Assembly: GCA_023416055.1 (NCBI GenBank)
Contig: JAEZIH010000279.1
Span: forward strand, 1-12,739
Source: Pseudomonadota bacterium
GTDB lineage: Bacteria; Pseudomonadota; Alphaproteobacteria; Caulobacterales; Caulobacteraceae
DNA length: 12,739 nucleotides
Direction of reading: 5' to 3'
Below are positions 1 through 8,252 of the stretch, in pieces. Under the pieces are notes generated by a model. That model was given only the letters and a program-made list of their open reading frames with translations. It did not search any database and had not been told where the DNA came from. Each line of letters begins with the position of its first letter. The stretch's first letter is position 1. A program made the position numbers and the translations under genes.

Positions 1-1235
1 CGGAGCTGTTTCAGTTTCAGGGCGTCGATCTCGCCCGAGGCGACCTTGCACAGGAGCAGGGCGGAGAGCTGCGCCCGTTCGGTGAAGCTGGCGGGCCAGG
101 CAAACTCCTGGTCGGAGTGGATGTCGCCGCCGACGACGCCGAGGGTGTCGATGTTGGGCAGGCCGGCGGCGTGCAGGTTGTTGCCCTCGCAGACCCCGCC
201 GGAGGGCTTCCAGGCGATGGACTGGCCGAGCAGGACGCCGGCGTCGCGGACGGCCTCGAACAGGGCCGTTTGAGCCGCGTCCATCGGCTTGGGCGGGCGG
301 GTCATACCGCCGTGCAGGGCGAGGCTCAGGCCGGGCAGGGGAGGCTCGGCGGCGAGGGCCTGGATTTCAGATTCGATCCACGCGGCCGAGGCGGCGTCGG
401 GGACGCGGACATTGAAGCGGACCACGGCGTTGTCGGCGACGACGTTCAGCGGTCCGCCGCCGGCGATCTTGGCGACATTGACGGTGACGCCGTCGCGCCG
501 GCCGTTCAGGGCGTGCAGGCGGGCGGCGAGAATGGCGGCGCCGGCGACGGCGTTGGCGCCCTCGTGGAAGGCGCGGCCGGCGTGGGCCGCCTTGCCCGTC
601 ACCACCAGATGGAAGTTGCCGCTCCCCTTGCGGGCGCCGGCGAGGGTGCCGTCAGGCAGGGAGGGCTCGTAGGTCAGGCCGAGGTGACCGCGCGCGCCTA
701 GCGCGGCCAGCAGGGGGGCGGAGGCGGGGGAGCCGATCTCCTCGTCGGGGCTGAGCAGGACGGTCCAGCCGACGCGGTGGCGGTCGGGATGGAGTTCGAA
801 GGCCTCGAGGGCGGCGAGCAGGACCGAGATGCCGCCCTTCATGTCGGCGATCCCGGGGCCGTTCAGGGCGCCGTCGGGGCGGGTCGTCACCGTCTGGAAG
901 GCGCTGTCGGCGGGGAAGACGGTGTCGTAGTGGCCGGTGAGGACGACCTGGATCAGGGCGTCCGGGCGGGCGGAGATCTTCAGGGCGTCGGCGTGGGCCT
1001 CGGAGCGCACCGAGCCGTCGTCGGCGACGGTGTTCGAGCCGGCGGTGGGCACACGCACGACTTCGGCGGGGAGGCGGCGGGCCTCCGCCTCCAGCAGGTT
1101 CAGGACGGTCTCGAGGCCCGCGGCGTTGCGGCTGCCGGAGTTGACGTTCGCCCACTCGACCGCGCGCGCCACGATGGCCGGTCCGCGCGCTGCGACATGG
1201 TCGAGCACGGTCTGATCGGGGGGCAGAATCCGCAT
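1..1235 (-). CDS. M20 family metallopeptidase (carboxypeptidase G2-like), 3' end cut by the window
   Basis: A continuous minus-strand frame starts at ATG 1235-1233 and runs off the left edge after about 411 codons without a stop. The family is normally about 400-420 residues, so only a few C-terminal residues should be missing. Visible M20 di-zinc motifs, in order: LTGHYDTV (His102, Asp104), GPGIADMKGG (Asp131), SPDEEIGS (Glu165 general base, Glu166 ligand), YEPS (Glu190), then VTGKAAHAGRAFHEGAN of the dimerisation lid domain, and near the C terminus SGGVCEGNN and GDIHSDQEF with the last His ligand. No signal peptide is apparent, so it is probably cytoplasmic. These enzymes hydrolyse amide bonds of C-terminal or small amino-acid conjugates; the substrate cannot be told from sequence. 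No good Shine-Dalgarno precedes the ATG. It is divergent from the membrane protein at 1347 and shares a short intergenic region with it. Confidence 0.9.
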   Translation of the reverse strand, partial: MRILPPDQTVLDHVAARGPAIVARAVEWANVNSGSRNAAGLETVLNLLEAEARRLPAEVVRVPTAGSNTVADDGSVRSEAHADALKISARPDALIQVVLTGHYDTVFPADSAFQTVTTRPDGALNGPGIADMKGGISVLLAALEAFELHPDRHRVGWTVLLSPDEEIGSPASAPLLAALGARGHLGLTYEPSLPDGTLAGARKGSGNFHLVVTGKAAHAGRAFHEGANAVAGAAILAARLHALNGRRDGVTVNVAKIAGGGPLNVVADNAVVRFNVRVPDAASAAWIESEIQALAAEPPLPGLSLALHGGMTRPPKPMDAAQTALFEAVRDAGVLLGQSIAWKPSGGVCEGNNLHAAGLPNIDTLGVVGGDIHSDQEFAWPASFTERAQLSALLLCKVASGEIDALKLKQL

Positions 1236-1290
1236 GCGGGCGGACCGTAGCGGGGCGAGGGCCAAAGGTGAAGGCACGGCGGAATCTGCA

Positions 1291-1316
1291 TTGCGCCGCC
1301 GCGCCCGGCTTATAGG
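1291..1316 (+). promoter_or_regulatory. Weak candidate promoter for the small membrane protein gene
   Basis: In the 111-base divergent intergenic region (1236-1346), TTGCGC (1291-1296) lies 14 bases before TATAGG (1311-1316). This is near the short spacing described for Caulobacter housekeeping promoters, but the -10 element matches that consensus poorly. A GAATC sequence (GANTC class, the CcrM methylation motif of Caulobacterales) sits at 1282-1286, just upstream. This is inference from motif resemblance only. Confidence 0.25.
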
Positions 1317-1346
1317 CTGAGCCGGCCAAACAGGGAGGATGTGGCG

Positions 1347-1874
1347 ATGAGTGACTTGGTGCGGGGGATGAACCCGGTGGGCGCGATCAATACCGCGGCC
1401 GAAGCGAAGGCAGCGGCGCGCGCGAGCGCGGTGGCGATTTTCCTCGGGGTGATCTGGGGTGTTGTCGGTCTGGTCTGGATGATGGGGCCGGGCGCTGAGG
1501 TGATGCAGGCGGCCATGGCCGAGGCCGCCGCCGGCTCGCCGGGCGGCGAGGGCATGGCCGGAATGATGACGAGCATGGCGGTCGGCTTCGGCGCCTTCCT
1601 GATCGTGTGCCAGGTGATCCTGGGCCTGGTTCAGTGGTTCAAGCCGAACATCGTGATCCCGATCCTGTTCACGGTTCTGGTCGTATACGGCCTGGGCTCG
1701 GCCGTCCTGAGTCTCACCATGGCGAACCAGATGGCTGCAATGGGCGCGGCCCAGCAGATGCCGGGTTGGCAGGTCTGGGGCGGCATCGCTGTTCTGGTCG
1801 TGGAGCTGATCCTGCACATCGCCGGCATCCGCGGCGGCAGCGCGCTGAACAGGTTCCGCTACGAGGAAGCCTGA
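1347..1874 (+). CDS. Small four-helix integral membrane protein of unknown function
   Basis: I do not recognise the family. The 175-residue protein has four hydrophobic segments at about residues 28-47, 77-97, 102-123 and 143-161, so an inner-membrane protein is expected. The first loop (about 46-77) is rich in Met, Ala and Gly with few charges, and the second (125-139) is again Met-rich (MANQMAAMGAAQQM). The short C terminus is charged (NRFRYEEA). I chose ATG 1347 because GGGAGG at 1333-1338 lies 8 bases before it. A GTG two codons upstream (1341) is only 2 bases from that ribosome site. It is divergent from the M20 peptidase and converges with tamB, leaving 6 bases between stop codons. It could be a conserved DUF-type protein; nothing in the context suggests a role. 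Confidence 0.8.
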   Translation: MSDLVRGMNPVGAINTAAEAKAAARASAVAIFLGVIWGVVGLVWMMGPGAEVMQAAMAEAAAGSPGGEGMAGMMTSMAVGFGAFLIVCQVILGLVQWFKPNIVIPILFTVLVVYGLGSAVLSLTMANQMAAMGAAQQMPGWQVWGGIAVLVVELILHIAGIRGGSALNRFRYEEA

Positions 1875-1904
1875 GGACGCCTACCGGTTCGGGCGCCGGT
1901 CCTC
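1873..1904. terminator. Possible hairpin terminator at a convergent junction
   Basis: ACCGG (1883-1887) pairs with CCGGT (1896-1900) around an 8-base loop. Outside it GAGG (1873-1876) pairs with CCTC (1901-1904), leaving a 6-base bulge on one side. The structure overlaps the stop codon of the membrane protein gene and the last codons of tamB on the other strand. No T-run follows on either strand, so termination activity is inference. Confidence 0.35.
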
Positions 1905-4900
1905 GCGACCGGTTCCCGGCTGGCGGGTCTGGCGGCGCCAGCGGATCGACAGGCTGGCCTCGCCCTGTCCGCCGAACCTGGAGCTGACGGTCAGGTTGCG
2001 GCGGACCTGCCATTCGACGTTGACCACGGCCCCGGCTTCGCCGCCGCCGATGATCTCCAGATAGACGTCGTCATTGATGTAACGGCCGCCGGCCACGGTC
2101 AGGCTGGAGGCCTCGCCGCCGAACGACAGCCGGTCCAGACCGGCGAGTTCGCGCAGGTTCCCGACCACATCGAAGCCGCCGCCGCCGGCCAGCGCCCCGA
2201 CGCTGGCGGCCAGCTGCGCCGCCTCGAAGGCTGACAGCTGCGAGGCCGAGCGCCCGAACAGCACCTGCGAGAGGATTTCGTCCTGCGGCAGGGCGGGGGT
2301 CGAGGTCAGGGCGATCTCGGGGCGGGCCGCGGTGCCGGTGGCGCGGATGGTGGCCGTCAGGGCCGGGTCGTCCCGCGTCGCGGTGAGATTGAGGCGGATC
2401 TGGTCGGGCCGCGTCGACAGGGTGACGGTGCCGCGATCGTCGAAGACGAAGCGCTTGCCGGCGAAGTCGTAGTCGCCGCGGACCACGCGGGCCGTTCCGG
2501 TCAGGTTGGGCTGGTTGATGGTGCCAGTGACGCGCGCGTTGACGCTCATTTCGACGTTGAGGCCGCGACCGATGACCAGGACGTCGCCGCCCGGCGAGCG
2601 GATGGCGATGTCGAGGCCGATCTGCGGCCCGCGCGTGCGGTTCTGCTGCTCCTCAGGGATGTCGCCCCCCGGCTTGTTGATCTCGACGACGTCCATCTCG
2701 ACGACGCCGCGCGAGCCCGGCGGATTGGCCTCGATGCGGGCCTCGTCGATGTCGATCCGGCCGGTCAGCTGGACCTTGCCATCGGCGGCGCGGACGACGC
2801 TCAGCGGGCCCGAGGCGCGGGCGACAGCGATGTCGTTGTCGATGATGCGGAAGCGGGCGAGCGTCAGCTGGACGCTGGAGCCGGAGCCCTCGCGCAGGCC
2901 GATGCGGCCATCGCCGGAGACCCTGCCCCCCGAACCGTCGGTGGCCGAGAAGCTCTCGATCATGGCGGTGGTGTCGTCGAAACGGCTGGCGAGGGTGAGG
3001 TCCCGAAGCTGCAGGCCGGTGGCGTTGTCGCGGAAGCCGCCCTGCCAGAGGTCCATGCGCCCGTTGATGCGGGGGTCGGCGATGGTGCCGGCCAGGGTGG
3101 CGCGCGCGTTGATGATGCCCGAAAGCGAGCGCTCGCCGCCGAGGAACAGGTCCCAGACGGGCTGGACCTGGCCCTGGATGTCCACCTCGCCGCTCATCGG
3201 CCGTGTGCGCACCACGGCGAGGCGCAGCGGCGCGGCCGAGGCCTCGACCGGCAGGGTGACATCCGCCTCGCCGCGGACCGCGCCGTCGTCGGCGACGCGC
3301 GTCTGGATACGCAGGGTGTTGTCGACCAGCACCGCGTTCAGCGTGCCGTCGATGGCCAGCCCGCGGGGCGCGTCGATGCTGCGGACATTCTGCAGGGTTA
3401 CGTTGGCCGAACCGGACAGATCTTCACCCGAGCCGCGGAGCGACAGCCGCCCCGTCGCCCGGCCGCGCAGATCGGGGGCGAGGGAGCCAAGCTCCACGCT
3501 GGTCAGGTTGGCCTCGATGATGGCGGCGCGGGAATCCTGACGCAGTTCGCCGGTCAGGACGCCGCCGCCTACGCCGAGGTCGACACGGACCACGCGTCCG
3601 TCGCCCGCCAGGGCGACGACGGCGGGGTTGCGGGTGGTGAAGGCCACCTCGCGGACGCGGCCCGAACCCTCGAGCGTCACCGTCTGGGCCTCGGTGCGGC
3701 GCGAGTAGACCCCCGTCCCGTCGAAGCTGACCGGCGTGGCGCCGCCGACGTCGGCCTTGAGGGTGAAGGGAAGGCGCTCCAGCGTGCCGCGGCCGTTCAG
3801 GTTGAGGCTGCGGACCACCCAGGACGAGCCGGCGAGGCGGACGTTGCGGCCGGTGACGTCCAGAATAGCCGTCTCGTCCCCGGCGCCTTCGGTGAGGCGG
3901 ACGCGGCCCTCGGCCGACCCCGAGGCGAGGAAGGCCCCCGGGCGGGCGGTGAAGCTGAGATCCGCGCTGGACGGGAAGCGGTCGGACAGGGCGATGTCGC
4001 CGCGCGCGGTGACCCCGCCGGCGTCGAGATCGACGTCGCTGAGCCGGATGCGGTCGCCGCCGAGATGGAAGGCGCCGCTCGCCCGGGCGGGGCCGTAGTT
4101 GGAGCCGGCGACGACGGCGATGCGGCCGTCGGAGGCGTCGGCTCCGCGCTGGAAGGTCAGGTTCATGGCGGCGTCGGCGAGCACCAGGGCGCCGGCGGTG
4201 ACCTTGCCGAAGGCGGCCTTCAGCTCGGCGCTCGGCCGGGCCAGGGTGCCGCCGACCGTGCCCTCGCCGGTCATGGCGCCGTCGATCTCGACAGGCCCGA
4301 CGCCGAAGGGGCCGCGAGCATTCCAGTTCATGGCCAGCCGCATGCGCCCGTCCCCCTCGATGTAGCCCCGCGCCGCGGCGGCCCCATGGGCGCCCGAGAG
4401 GCGCGCCGAATCGACCACCACGCGGCCGCCGTTCAGCGCTCCGGCGAGTTGCAGCCGGGGCGTCGGGCCGAGCAGGCGGTCCAGTTCGCCGATCCCCAGC
4501 GCGAAACCCCGTCCGCTGCCGTCGAAGGTCACGCCCCAAGGGGCGCCGCTGCGGGGCATGGCGGCGGCGATGGTTCCGCCGAAGGCGCCCTTGGCGCCGG
4601 CGCGCAGCCGAGCCGCGTCAGTGACCTCGGCCCGGCCCCGGAAGCCGAGCCCGCCGAGCAGGTTGCGTCCGCCCGTGCCCGTCACCTTCAGGGCCTGCCC
4701 CTCGGCGTCGAGGCGCTCGAGCAGGTAGGAGCCGTCGGCGAGGCGGGCGGCCTCGAAGCGGACCCGCGGCGTGGGACCGAGCAGGCCGCCGATCATGCCC
4801 GCCCTCGAGCCGCCCGCAGCGCTGAGGTCGGCGTCGATGTCGTAGCGGCCGTTGCGGGCCGAGACCTCGACCGGGCCGTGGATGCGCCGGGCCTGGTAGC

Positions 4901-6104
4901 TGGAGAGCTCGGCGTTCAGCACGTCGATCGAGCCGTCGAGGGTCCAGCGCCCGGAATCGCCCCGGAACAGGGCGGACCAGGCCGCGGCGTCGCCGACAGG
5001 GCGGCCGGCGAGACGGGACAGGGAGGGGGTCGAGACGTTGACCCGGAGGCCGCGCGGGAAGCTGCGGTCCTTGAGATTGATCAGGCCGCTGGCGCGCGAG
5101 GACAGGTTTTCGGAGGAGAGGCGCCAGCCGACGCCCTGCAGGCCATCGTCGTTGCGGTCAGGCGCGGTGGCGAGGGCGAACTGGGCGGTGCGGCCGATGC
5201 GGCGCACGAAGGGGTCGAGCAGGTCTGAGCCCGAGAAGTCGAGGAAGCCGGTGATCAGGGTCTGGTCCGGCCCGTAGGTTCCCTTGATCGTCAGGGGGGT
5301 GAAGTCGCCGGTGCGAACCACAGCGTCGACCACCTCGCCGTTGACCACGGCGCGGGCCAGGAAGGGCTGGTCCGGCGAATAGCCGAGCGCGCCCGCGATC
5401 GGCCCCCCGCTGGCCTCGCGCGCCTGCAGGTTCAATCGCATGTCGGCGATGTCCTCGGCCAGGGCGGCGTTGAGGCGCAGGAAGTCGCCCGGCCGGCTGT
5501 TGCTGTCGGCATTGACGATGATGCGCCTGGTCCCCTTGCGCGGGACCTCTGCTTCGCCGGCCAGCTTCCAGCGACCGTACTCCTTGCTGAAGCCCTCGAG
5601 CAGTTCGACGTCGGCGGCGAACCGGTCGATGTCGATGGTCAGGGGCTGGGGCCCGGGGGGCTCGGTGGAGGGCTCGACGAGCGGGCGGCGGATCAGGCGG
5701 ATGACCTCGGCCTCCACCTCGGTCGCGTGGAATCGGCGCAGCACCAGCGGCCACCAGTTCCAGTCAACGTGGACCTTGCGCGCCTCCAGCCAGACGCCCT
5801 CGGCGTCCGTCACGGTGACGCGGTCGATGGTGAAGTCGTCGAACAGGTCGCCGCGCACGCCCTCGACGTTGATGCGACCGTAGCGGCCGAGCTTCTTGCC
5901 GGCGACGAAGCTGGTGACCAAGCCGCGGCCGGAGTCGGAGAGCAGGTACATCCGGCCGCCGACGGCCGTGACCAGGACGAGGACGGCTAGGATGGCGACC
6001 GCTATGCCGCCGAAGAAGGCGAGAGCCTGCAGCCGCGTGCGCTTGCGCCGCGCCTTCTCGGCGGGCGGCTCGGGCGCTTCGGCGGGCGGCGTCGCGTCGG
6101 TCAA
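1881..6104 (-). CDS. tamB: Translocation and assembly module subunit TamB
   Basis: This 1407-residue AsmA-like/DUF490 protein is anchored in the inner membrane and spans the periplasm to meet TamA; the family works in outer-membrane protein assembly and phospholipid transport. A Pro/Ala/Glu-rich cytoplasmic N terminus (1-16) is followed by a basic stretch KARRKRTR (17-24) and one membrane helix (about 26-49), then a long run of repetitive beta-strand sequence. The C-terminal TamB domain (about 1050-1390) includes LSQVLFGRSASQLS, LAGLDRLSFGGE and GGRYINDDVYLEI. The N-terminal stretch GVRGDLFDDF is also TamB-like. The start is TTG 6104-6102, overlapping the tamA stop as TTGA; there is no in-frame ATG before the membrane helix, and GGACAGG lies just upstream, so translational coupling to tamA is likely. 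Past the last predicted strand (SIRWRR) there is a basic tail of about 16 residues. Confidence 0.95.
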   Translation of the reverse strand: MTDATPPAEAPEPPAEKARRKRTRLQALAFFGGIAVAILAVLVLVTAVGGRMYLLSDSGRGLVTSFVAGKKLGRYGRINVEGVRGDLFDDFTIDRVTVTDAEGVWLEARKVHVDWNWWPLVLRRFHATEVEAEVIRLIRRPLVEPSTEPPGPQPLTIDIDRFAADVELLEGFSKEYGRWKLAGEAEVPRKGTRRIIVNADSNSRPGDFLRLNAALAEDIADMRLNLQAREASGGPIAGALGYSPDQPFLARAVVNGEVVDAVVRTGDFTPLTIKGTYGPDQTLITGFLDFSGSDLLDPFVRRIGRTAQFALATAPDRNDDGLQGVGWRLSSENLSSRASGLINLKDRSFPRGLRVNVSTPSLSRLAGRPVGDAAAWSALFRGDSGRWTLDGSIDVLNAELSSYQARRIHGPVEVSARNGRYDIDADLSAAGGSRAGMIGGLLGPTPRVRFEAARLADGSYLLERLDAEGQALKVTGTGGRNLLGGLGFRGRAEVTDAARLRAGAKGAFGGTIAAAMPRSGAPWGVTFDGSGRGFALGIGELDRLLGPTPRLQLAGALNGGRVVVDSARLSGAHGAAAARGYIEGDGRMRLAMNWNARGPFGVGPVEIDGAMTGEGTVGGTLARPSAELKAAFGKVTAGALVLADAAMNLTFQRGADASDGRIAVVAGSNYGPARASGAFHLGGDRIRLSDVDLDAGGVTARGDIALSDRFPSSADLSFTARPGAFLASGSAEGRVRLTEGAGDETAILDVTGRNVRLAGSSWVVRSLNLNGRGTLERLPFTLKADVGGATPVSFDGTGVYSRRTEAQTVTLEGSGRVREVAFTTRNPAVVALAGDGRVVRVDLGVGGGVLTGELRQDSRAAIIEANLTSVELGSLAPDLRGRATGRLSLRGSGEDLSGSANVTLQNVRSIDAPRGLAIDGTLNAVLVDNTLRIQTRVADDGAVRGEADVTLPVEASAAPLRLAVVRTRPMSGEVDIQGQVQPVWDLFLGGERSLSGIINARATLAGTIADPRINGRMDLWQGGFRDNATGLQLRDLTLASRFDDTTAMIESFSATDGSGGRVSGDGRIGLREGSGSSVQLTLARFRIIDNDIAVARASGPLSVVRAADGKVQLTGRIDIDEARIEANPPGSRGVVEMDVVEINKPGGDIPEEQQNRTRGPQIGLDIAIRSPGGDVLVIGRGLNVEMSVNARVTGTINQPNLTGTARVVRGDYDFAGKRFVFDDRGTVTLSTRPDQIRLNLTATRDDPALTATIRATGTAARPEIALTSTPALPQDEILSQVLFGRSASQLSAFEAAQLAASVGALAGGGGFDVVGNLRELAGLDRLSFGGEASSLTVAGGRYINDDVYLEIIGGGEAGAVVNVEWQVRRNLTVSSRFGGQGEASLSIRWRRQTRQPGTGREDRRPNR

Positions 6105-7945
6105 AACGCCTGTCCGATGCTGACGTAGACCTGGAAGTCGGCGTCGCCGTCGCGCTTGTCCAAGGGGAAGGCGACGTCCGCGCGGATGGGGCCGAAGGGC
6201 AGTTTGTAGCGCACCCCGAAGCCCGCGCCGTAACGCATGTTATCGAGGTTGGGGGCCTCGCCGAAGCCCACCGAACCGGCGTCGACGAAGACCACGCCCT
6301 GGAAGTTGCGGAACACGTCGCGGCGGACCTCGGCCGAGGCCTCGAACAGGCTCAGGCCGCCGCGCGGCGTGTTGTCGGGCAGGCGGGGGGCCACGCCCTG
6401 GTACTCATAGCCGCGGACCGAGCCGCCGCCGCCCGAGTAGAAGAGGCGGTCCGACGGCACGGTCAGCTCCTCGCCGCCGAGGATCGAGCCCAGCCGCACC
6501 CGCCCCGCGAGCACGGTCTTCGCATTGTCCTGGATCGGCAGGTAGGCGGTGGCCTGGGCCTCGGTGCGCAGGAAGACGGTACTGTCTCCGCCGCTGACCG
6601 CGGTGGGCTGAACCGAGGCGGTCACGCGCCAGCCGGTGGTGGGGTCCAGCGGATCGTTGGAATTGTCGAGATAGGCGCTGGCGCGGCCGGTCAGGATGAC
6701 CAGGTCGCGCTCGAAATTGATCGGCGCCCGCGTGACCGGGTCGAAGCGGTTCTCGTCGTAGCGGCCGGCGTCGAGACCGACGCCGTAGCTGAACCAGGAG
6801 GTCTTGCCGATGCGCTGCTGCAGGTCTGCGGCGGCGGCGACGGCGATGCGCCGGTAGGCGTCGGTGTCCTCGTTGAGGATGGCCGCAGACAGGCGCAGGG
6901 TGCGGCCCGGACGGCGCCAGTGCGGCAGGCGCAGGTCGACGCCGAGGCGGCTGTCGACATCCGCTGCGCGGGCCTGCCAGATCAGGGTGTCGGCGCGGCC
7001 GAAGCGGTTGTGCCAGGTCCAGATCAGGTCGAGGCCCGAGCCCTCGGCGGTGGAGAAGGTGGCGCCCGCCTCGAGGATGCGGCGCGGCCGGTCGGTCAGG
7101 GTGACGATGATCGGGCGGTTGCCGTCCGGCAGGGTGTCGGCCGCGGGGGCCAGGGCGACGCCGACGCCGTCGTAGACCCCCGTTTCGAGCAGGCGGCGCT
7201 CAAGCTCGGCCACATCCTCGGGATCGTAGACCTCGCCCACCGACCAGGGAGCGAGGCCGGCCACCCAGTCGGGATTGGTCGGTCCGCGTGTCTCCAGCCG
7301 CACCCCGTCGAGGCGGACCAGGGGGCCGGCGTTGATGTTGAAGGTCGGCTGGACGCTGAAGGCCGCGTGGTCGACGACCACCCGGCGGGGCTCGGCCCGG
7401 GCGTCGGCGTGGCCCCGGCGGGTCAGGCCGGCGACGACGCGGCCCTCGGCGGAGATGACGTCGACGGCGCGGCCCGGATCGCCCGTCTTGAGCGCCATGT
7501 CGGCGACGGCGGCCTCGCGCAGGGGCAGGGCCGGGGCGGGATCGATCCAGTTGACGATAGGGTCGGTCAGGGCGAAGCGCGGCCCCGGCGTGACCTGGAC
7601 GATGGCGACCGGGGTCTCCTCGCCCTCGACCACGTCCTCCAGCACCGGCTGGTAGTAGCCCTCGGAGCGGAGCAGGGCCTCGGCCGCCTCAAGGGCGCCG
7701 CGCGCCCGGCGACGGGCCTCGAAGCGGTTGGACGGCGGCCCGTCAACCTCGCCGATTGCGCGCTCCAGCTGGTCGCGCAGGGCCGAATCGAGATCGCCGC
7801 GCACCTGGGCGCGCGGGTCGGCCGCGGCGGTCGACGCGAGGAGCGCGAGACCCGCCGCGCTGGAAAGGAACAGGGCGGGCCTCAACGTCAAACCAGAAAC
7901 CTTGTCTACGGGCCGGCGCCCGGTCAGCGACGGCTGGGCTCGCAT
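6101..7945 (-). CDS. tamA: Autotransporter assembly complex outer-membrane protein TamA
   Basis: Omp85-superfamily barrel, partner of TamB. From ATG 7945 the protein is 614 residues (E. coli TamA is about 577). A hydrophobic signal segment at about 23-42 ends in ASTAAADP, a good signal-peptidase I site. POTRA-like periplasmic domains follow (about 45-290; for example GPLVRLDGVRLE), then a 16-strand-type barrel (about 295-614) with DPLDPTTGWR, the lid-lock motif VRGY (510-513; Arg511) and a terminal Phe in VYVSIGQAF as BAM signal. Start choice is uncertain. ATG 7945 lacks a Shine-Dalgarno and gives a long n-region. TTG 7891 has AAGG seven bases upstream and gives a textbook signal peptide starting MTLRPALF. 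A further TTG lies at 7960. It is 34 bases downstream of the lipoprotein stop and overlaps tamB by 4 bases, so the three form one operon. Confidence 0.93.
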   Translation of the reverse strand: MRAQPSLTGRRPVDKVSGLTLRPALFLSSAAGLALLASTAAADPRAQVRGDLDSALRDQLERAIGEVDGPPSNRFEARRRARGALEAAEALLRSEGYYQPVLEDVVEGEETPVAIVQVTPGPRFALTDPIVNWIDPAPALPLREAAVADMALKTGDPGRAVDVISAEGRVVAGLTRRGHADARAEPRRVVVDHAAFSVQPTFNINAGPLVRLDGVRLETRGPTNPDWVAGLAPWSVGEVYDPEDVAELERRLLETGVYDGVGVALAPAADTLPDGNRPIIVTLTDRPRRILEAGATFSTAEGSGLDLIWTWHNRFGRADTLIWQARAADVDSRLGVDLRLPHWRRPGRTLRLSAAILNEDTDAYRRIAVAAAADLQQRIGKTSWFSYGVGLDAGRYDENRFDPVTRAPINFERDLVILTGRASAYLDNSNDPLDPTTGWRVTASVQPTAVSGGDSTVFLRTEAQATAYLPIQDNAKTVLAGRVRLGSILGGEELTVPSDRLFYSGGGGSVRGYEYQGVAPRLPDNTPRGGLSLFEASAEVRRDVFRNFQGVVFVDAGSVGFGEAPNLDNMRYGAGFGVRYKLPFGPIRADVAFPLDKRDGDADFQVYVSIGQAF

Positions 7946-7965
7946 CCGTCGGAGGCGCAATTGGG

Positions 7966-7979
7966 GCCGCCTCGGCGGC
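7966..7979 (-). other. Hairpin between the lipoprotein gene and tamA
   Basis: Directly after the lipoprotein stop, in the transcribed (minus) direction, GCCGCC-GA-GGCGGC can fold as 5-6 base pairs with a tiny loop. CCCCAATTG follows rather than a U-run, so it does not look like an efficient terminator. It could stabilise the upstream message or partly lower tamAB readthrough. This is inference from base pairing. Confidence 0.35.
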
Positions 7980-8234
7980 TCAATAGAAGAGGGTTTCGCT
8001 GTCCGGCTGGACGGATTCCTCGGAGGTGCGCTTCTCGGCGGGCGAAGTCGTGCTGGGCGGCGGGGCGTCCATGGCGCTGGGAGCCGCCACCGGAGCCTGG
8101 ACTTCCTCCACGGCGGGGGCCATGGGCTCTTCCATCGGGACGTCCATCACTTCCGGCTCGGCCGGACGGGGATCGTCGCAGGCCGTCAGGGCGAAGGCGC
8201 CGGTGATGGCGGCAAGGGCGAAAATTCGTTTCAT
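7980..8234 (-). CDS. Small acidic Pro/Glu-rich lipoprotein heading the tamAB operon
   Basis: I do not recognise a family. The 84-residue product starts MKRIFALAAITGAF and has a clear lipobox LTAC with lipidation at Cys19. Residues +2 and +3 are Asp-Asp, which in E. coli keeps lipoproteins in the inner membrane. The mature part has low complexity (PEVMDVPMEEPMAP, then VEEVQAPVAAPS and a Ser/Thr/Glu tail) and should be disordered and acidic. ATG 8234 is supported by GGGGAG six bases upstream; an in-frame upstream extension to 8372 would destroy the signal peptide. tamA follows after 34 bases on the same strand, so co-expression is likely. A role with TamA/TamB is guilt by association only. The 137-base region upstream, shared with the divergent kinase gene, shows no convincing promoter by eye. 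Confidence 0.85.
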   Translation of the reverse strand: MKRIFALAAITGAFALTACDDPRPAEPEVMDVPMEEPMAPAVEEVQAPVAAPSAMDAPPPSTTSPAEKRTSEESVQPDSETLFY

Positions 8235-8252
8235 GAGCGGCTCCCCGGGTCG

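Noticed and set aside
652..1329. 225-codon minus-strand open frame
   Set aside because: It overlaps the M20 peptidase in another frame and is an Arg/Pro-rich artefact. The true frame starts at 1235 and continues off the window.
1341..1346. GTG start two codons upstream for the small membrane protein
   Set aside because: It is only 2 bases from the GGGAGG ribosome site, whereas ATG 1347 has normal 8-base spacing.
2506..3540. 344-codon plus-strand open frame inside tamB
   Set aside because: It is antisense to well-supported TamB sequence. It is rich in Arg, Ser, Pro and Thr with no domain, as expected for a GC-rich shadow frame.
4065..5228. 387-codon plus-strand open frame inside tamB
   Set aside because: Antisense shadow rich in Gly, Ala and Glu with low complexity; the opposite strand encodes continuous TamB.
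6920..8206. 428-codon plus-strand open frame over tamA and the lipoprotein gene
   Set aside because: It overlaps two genes with clear motifs on the other strand. Its composition (Ala, Gly, Arg, Asp) and lack of any family signature mark it as a shadow.
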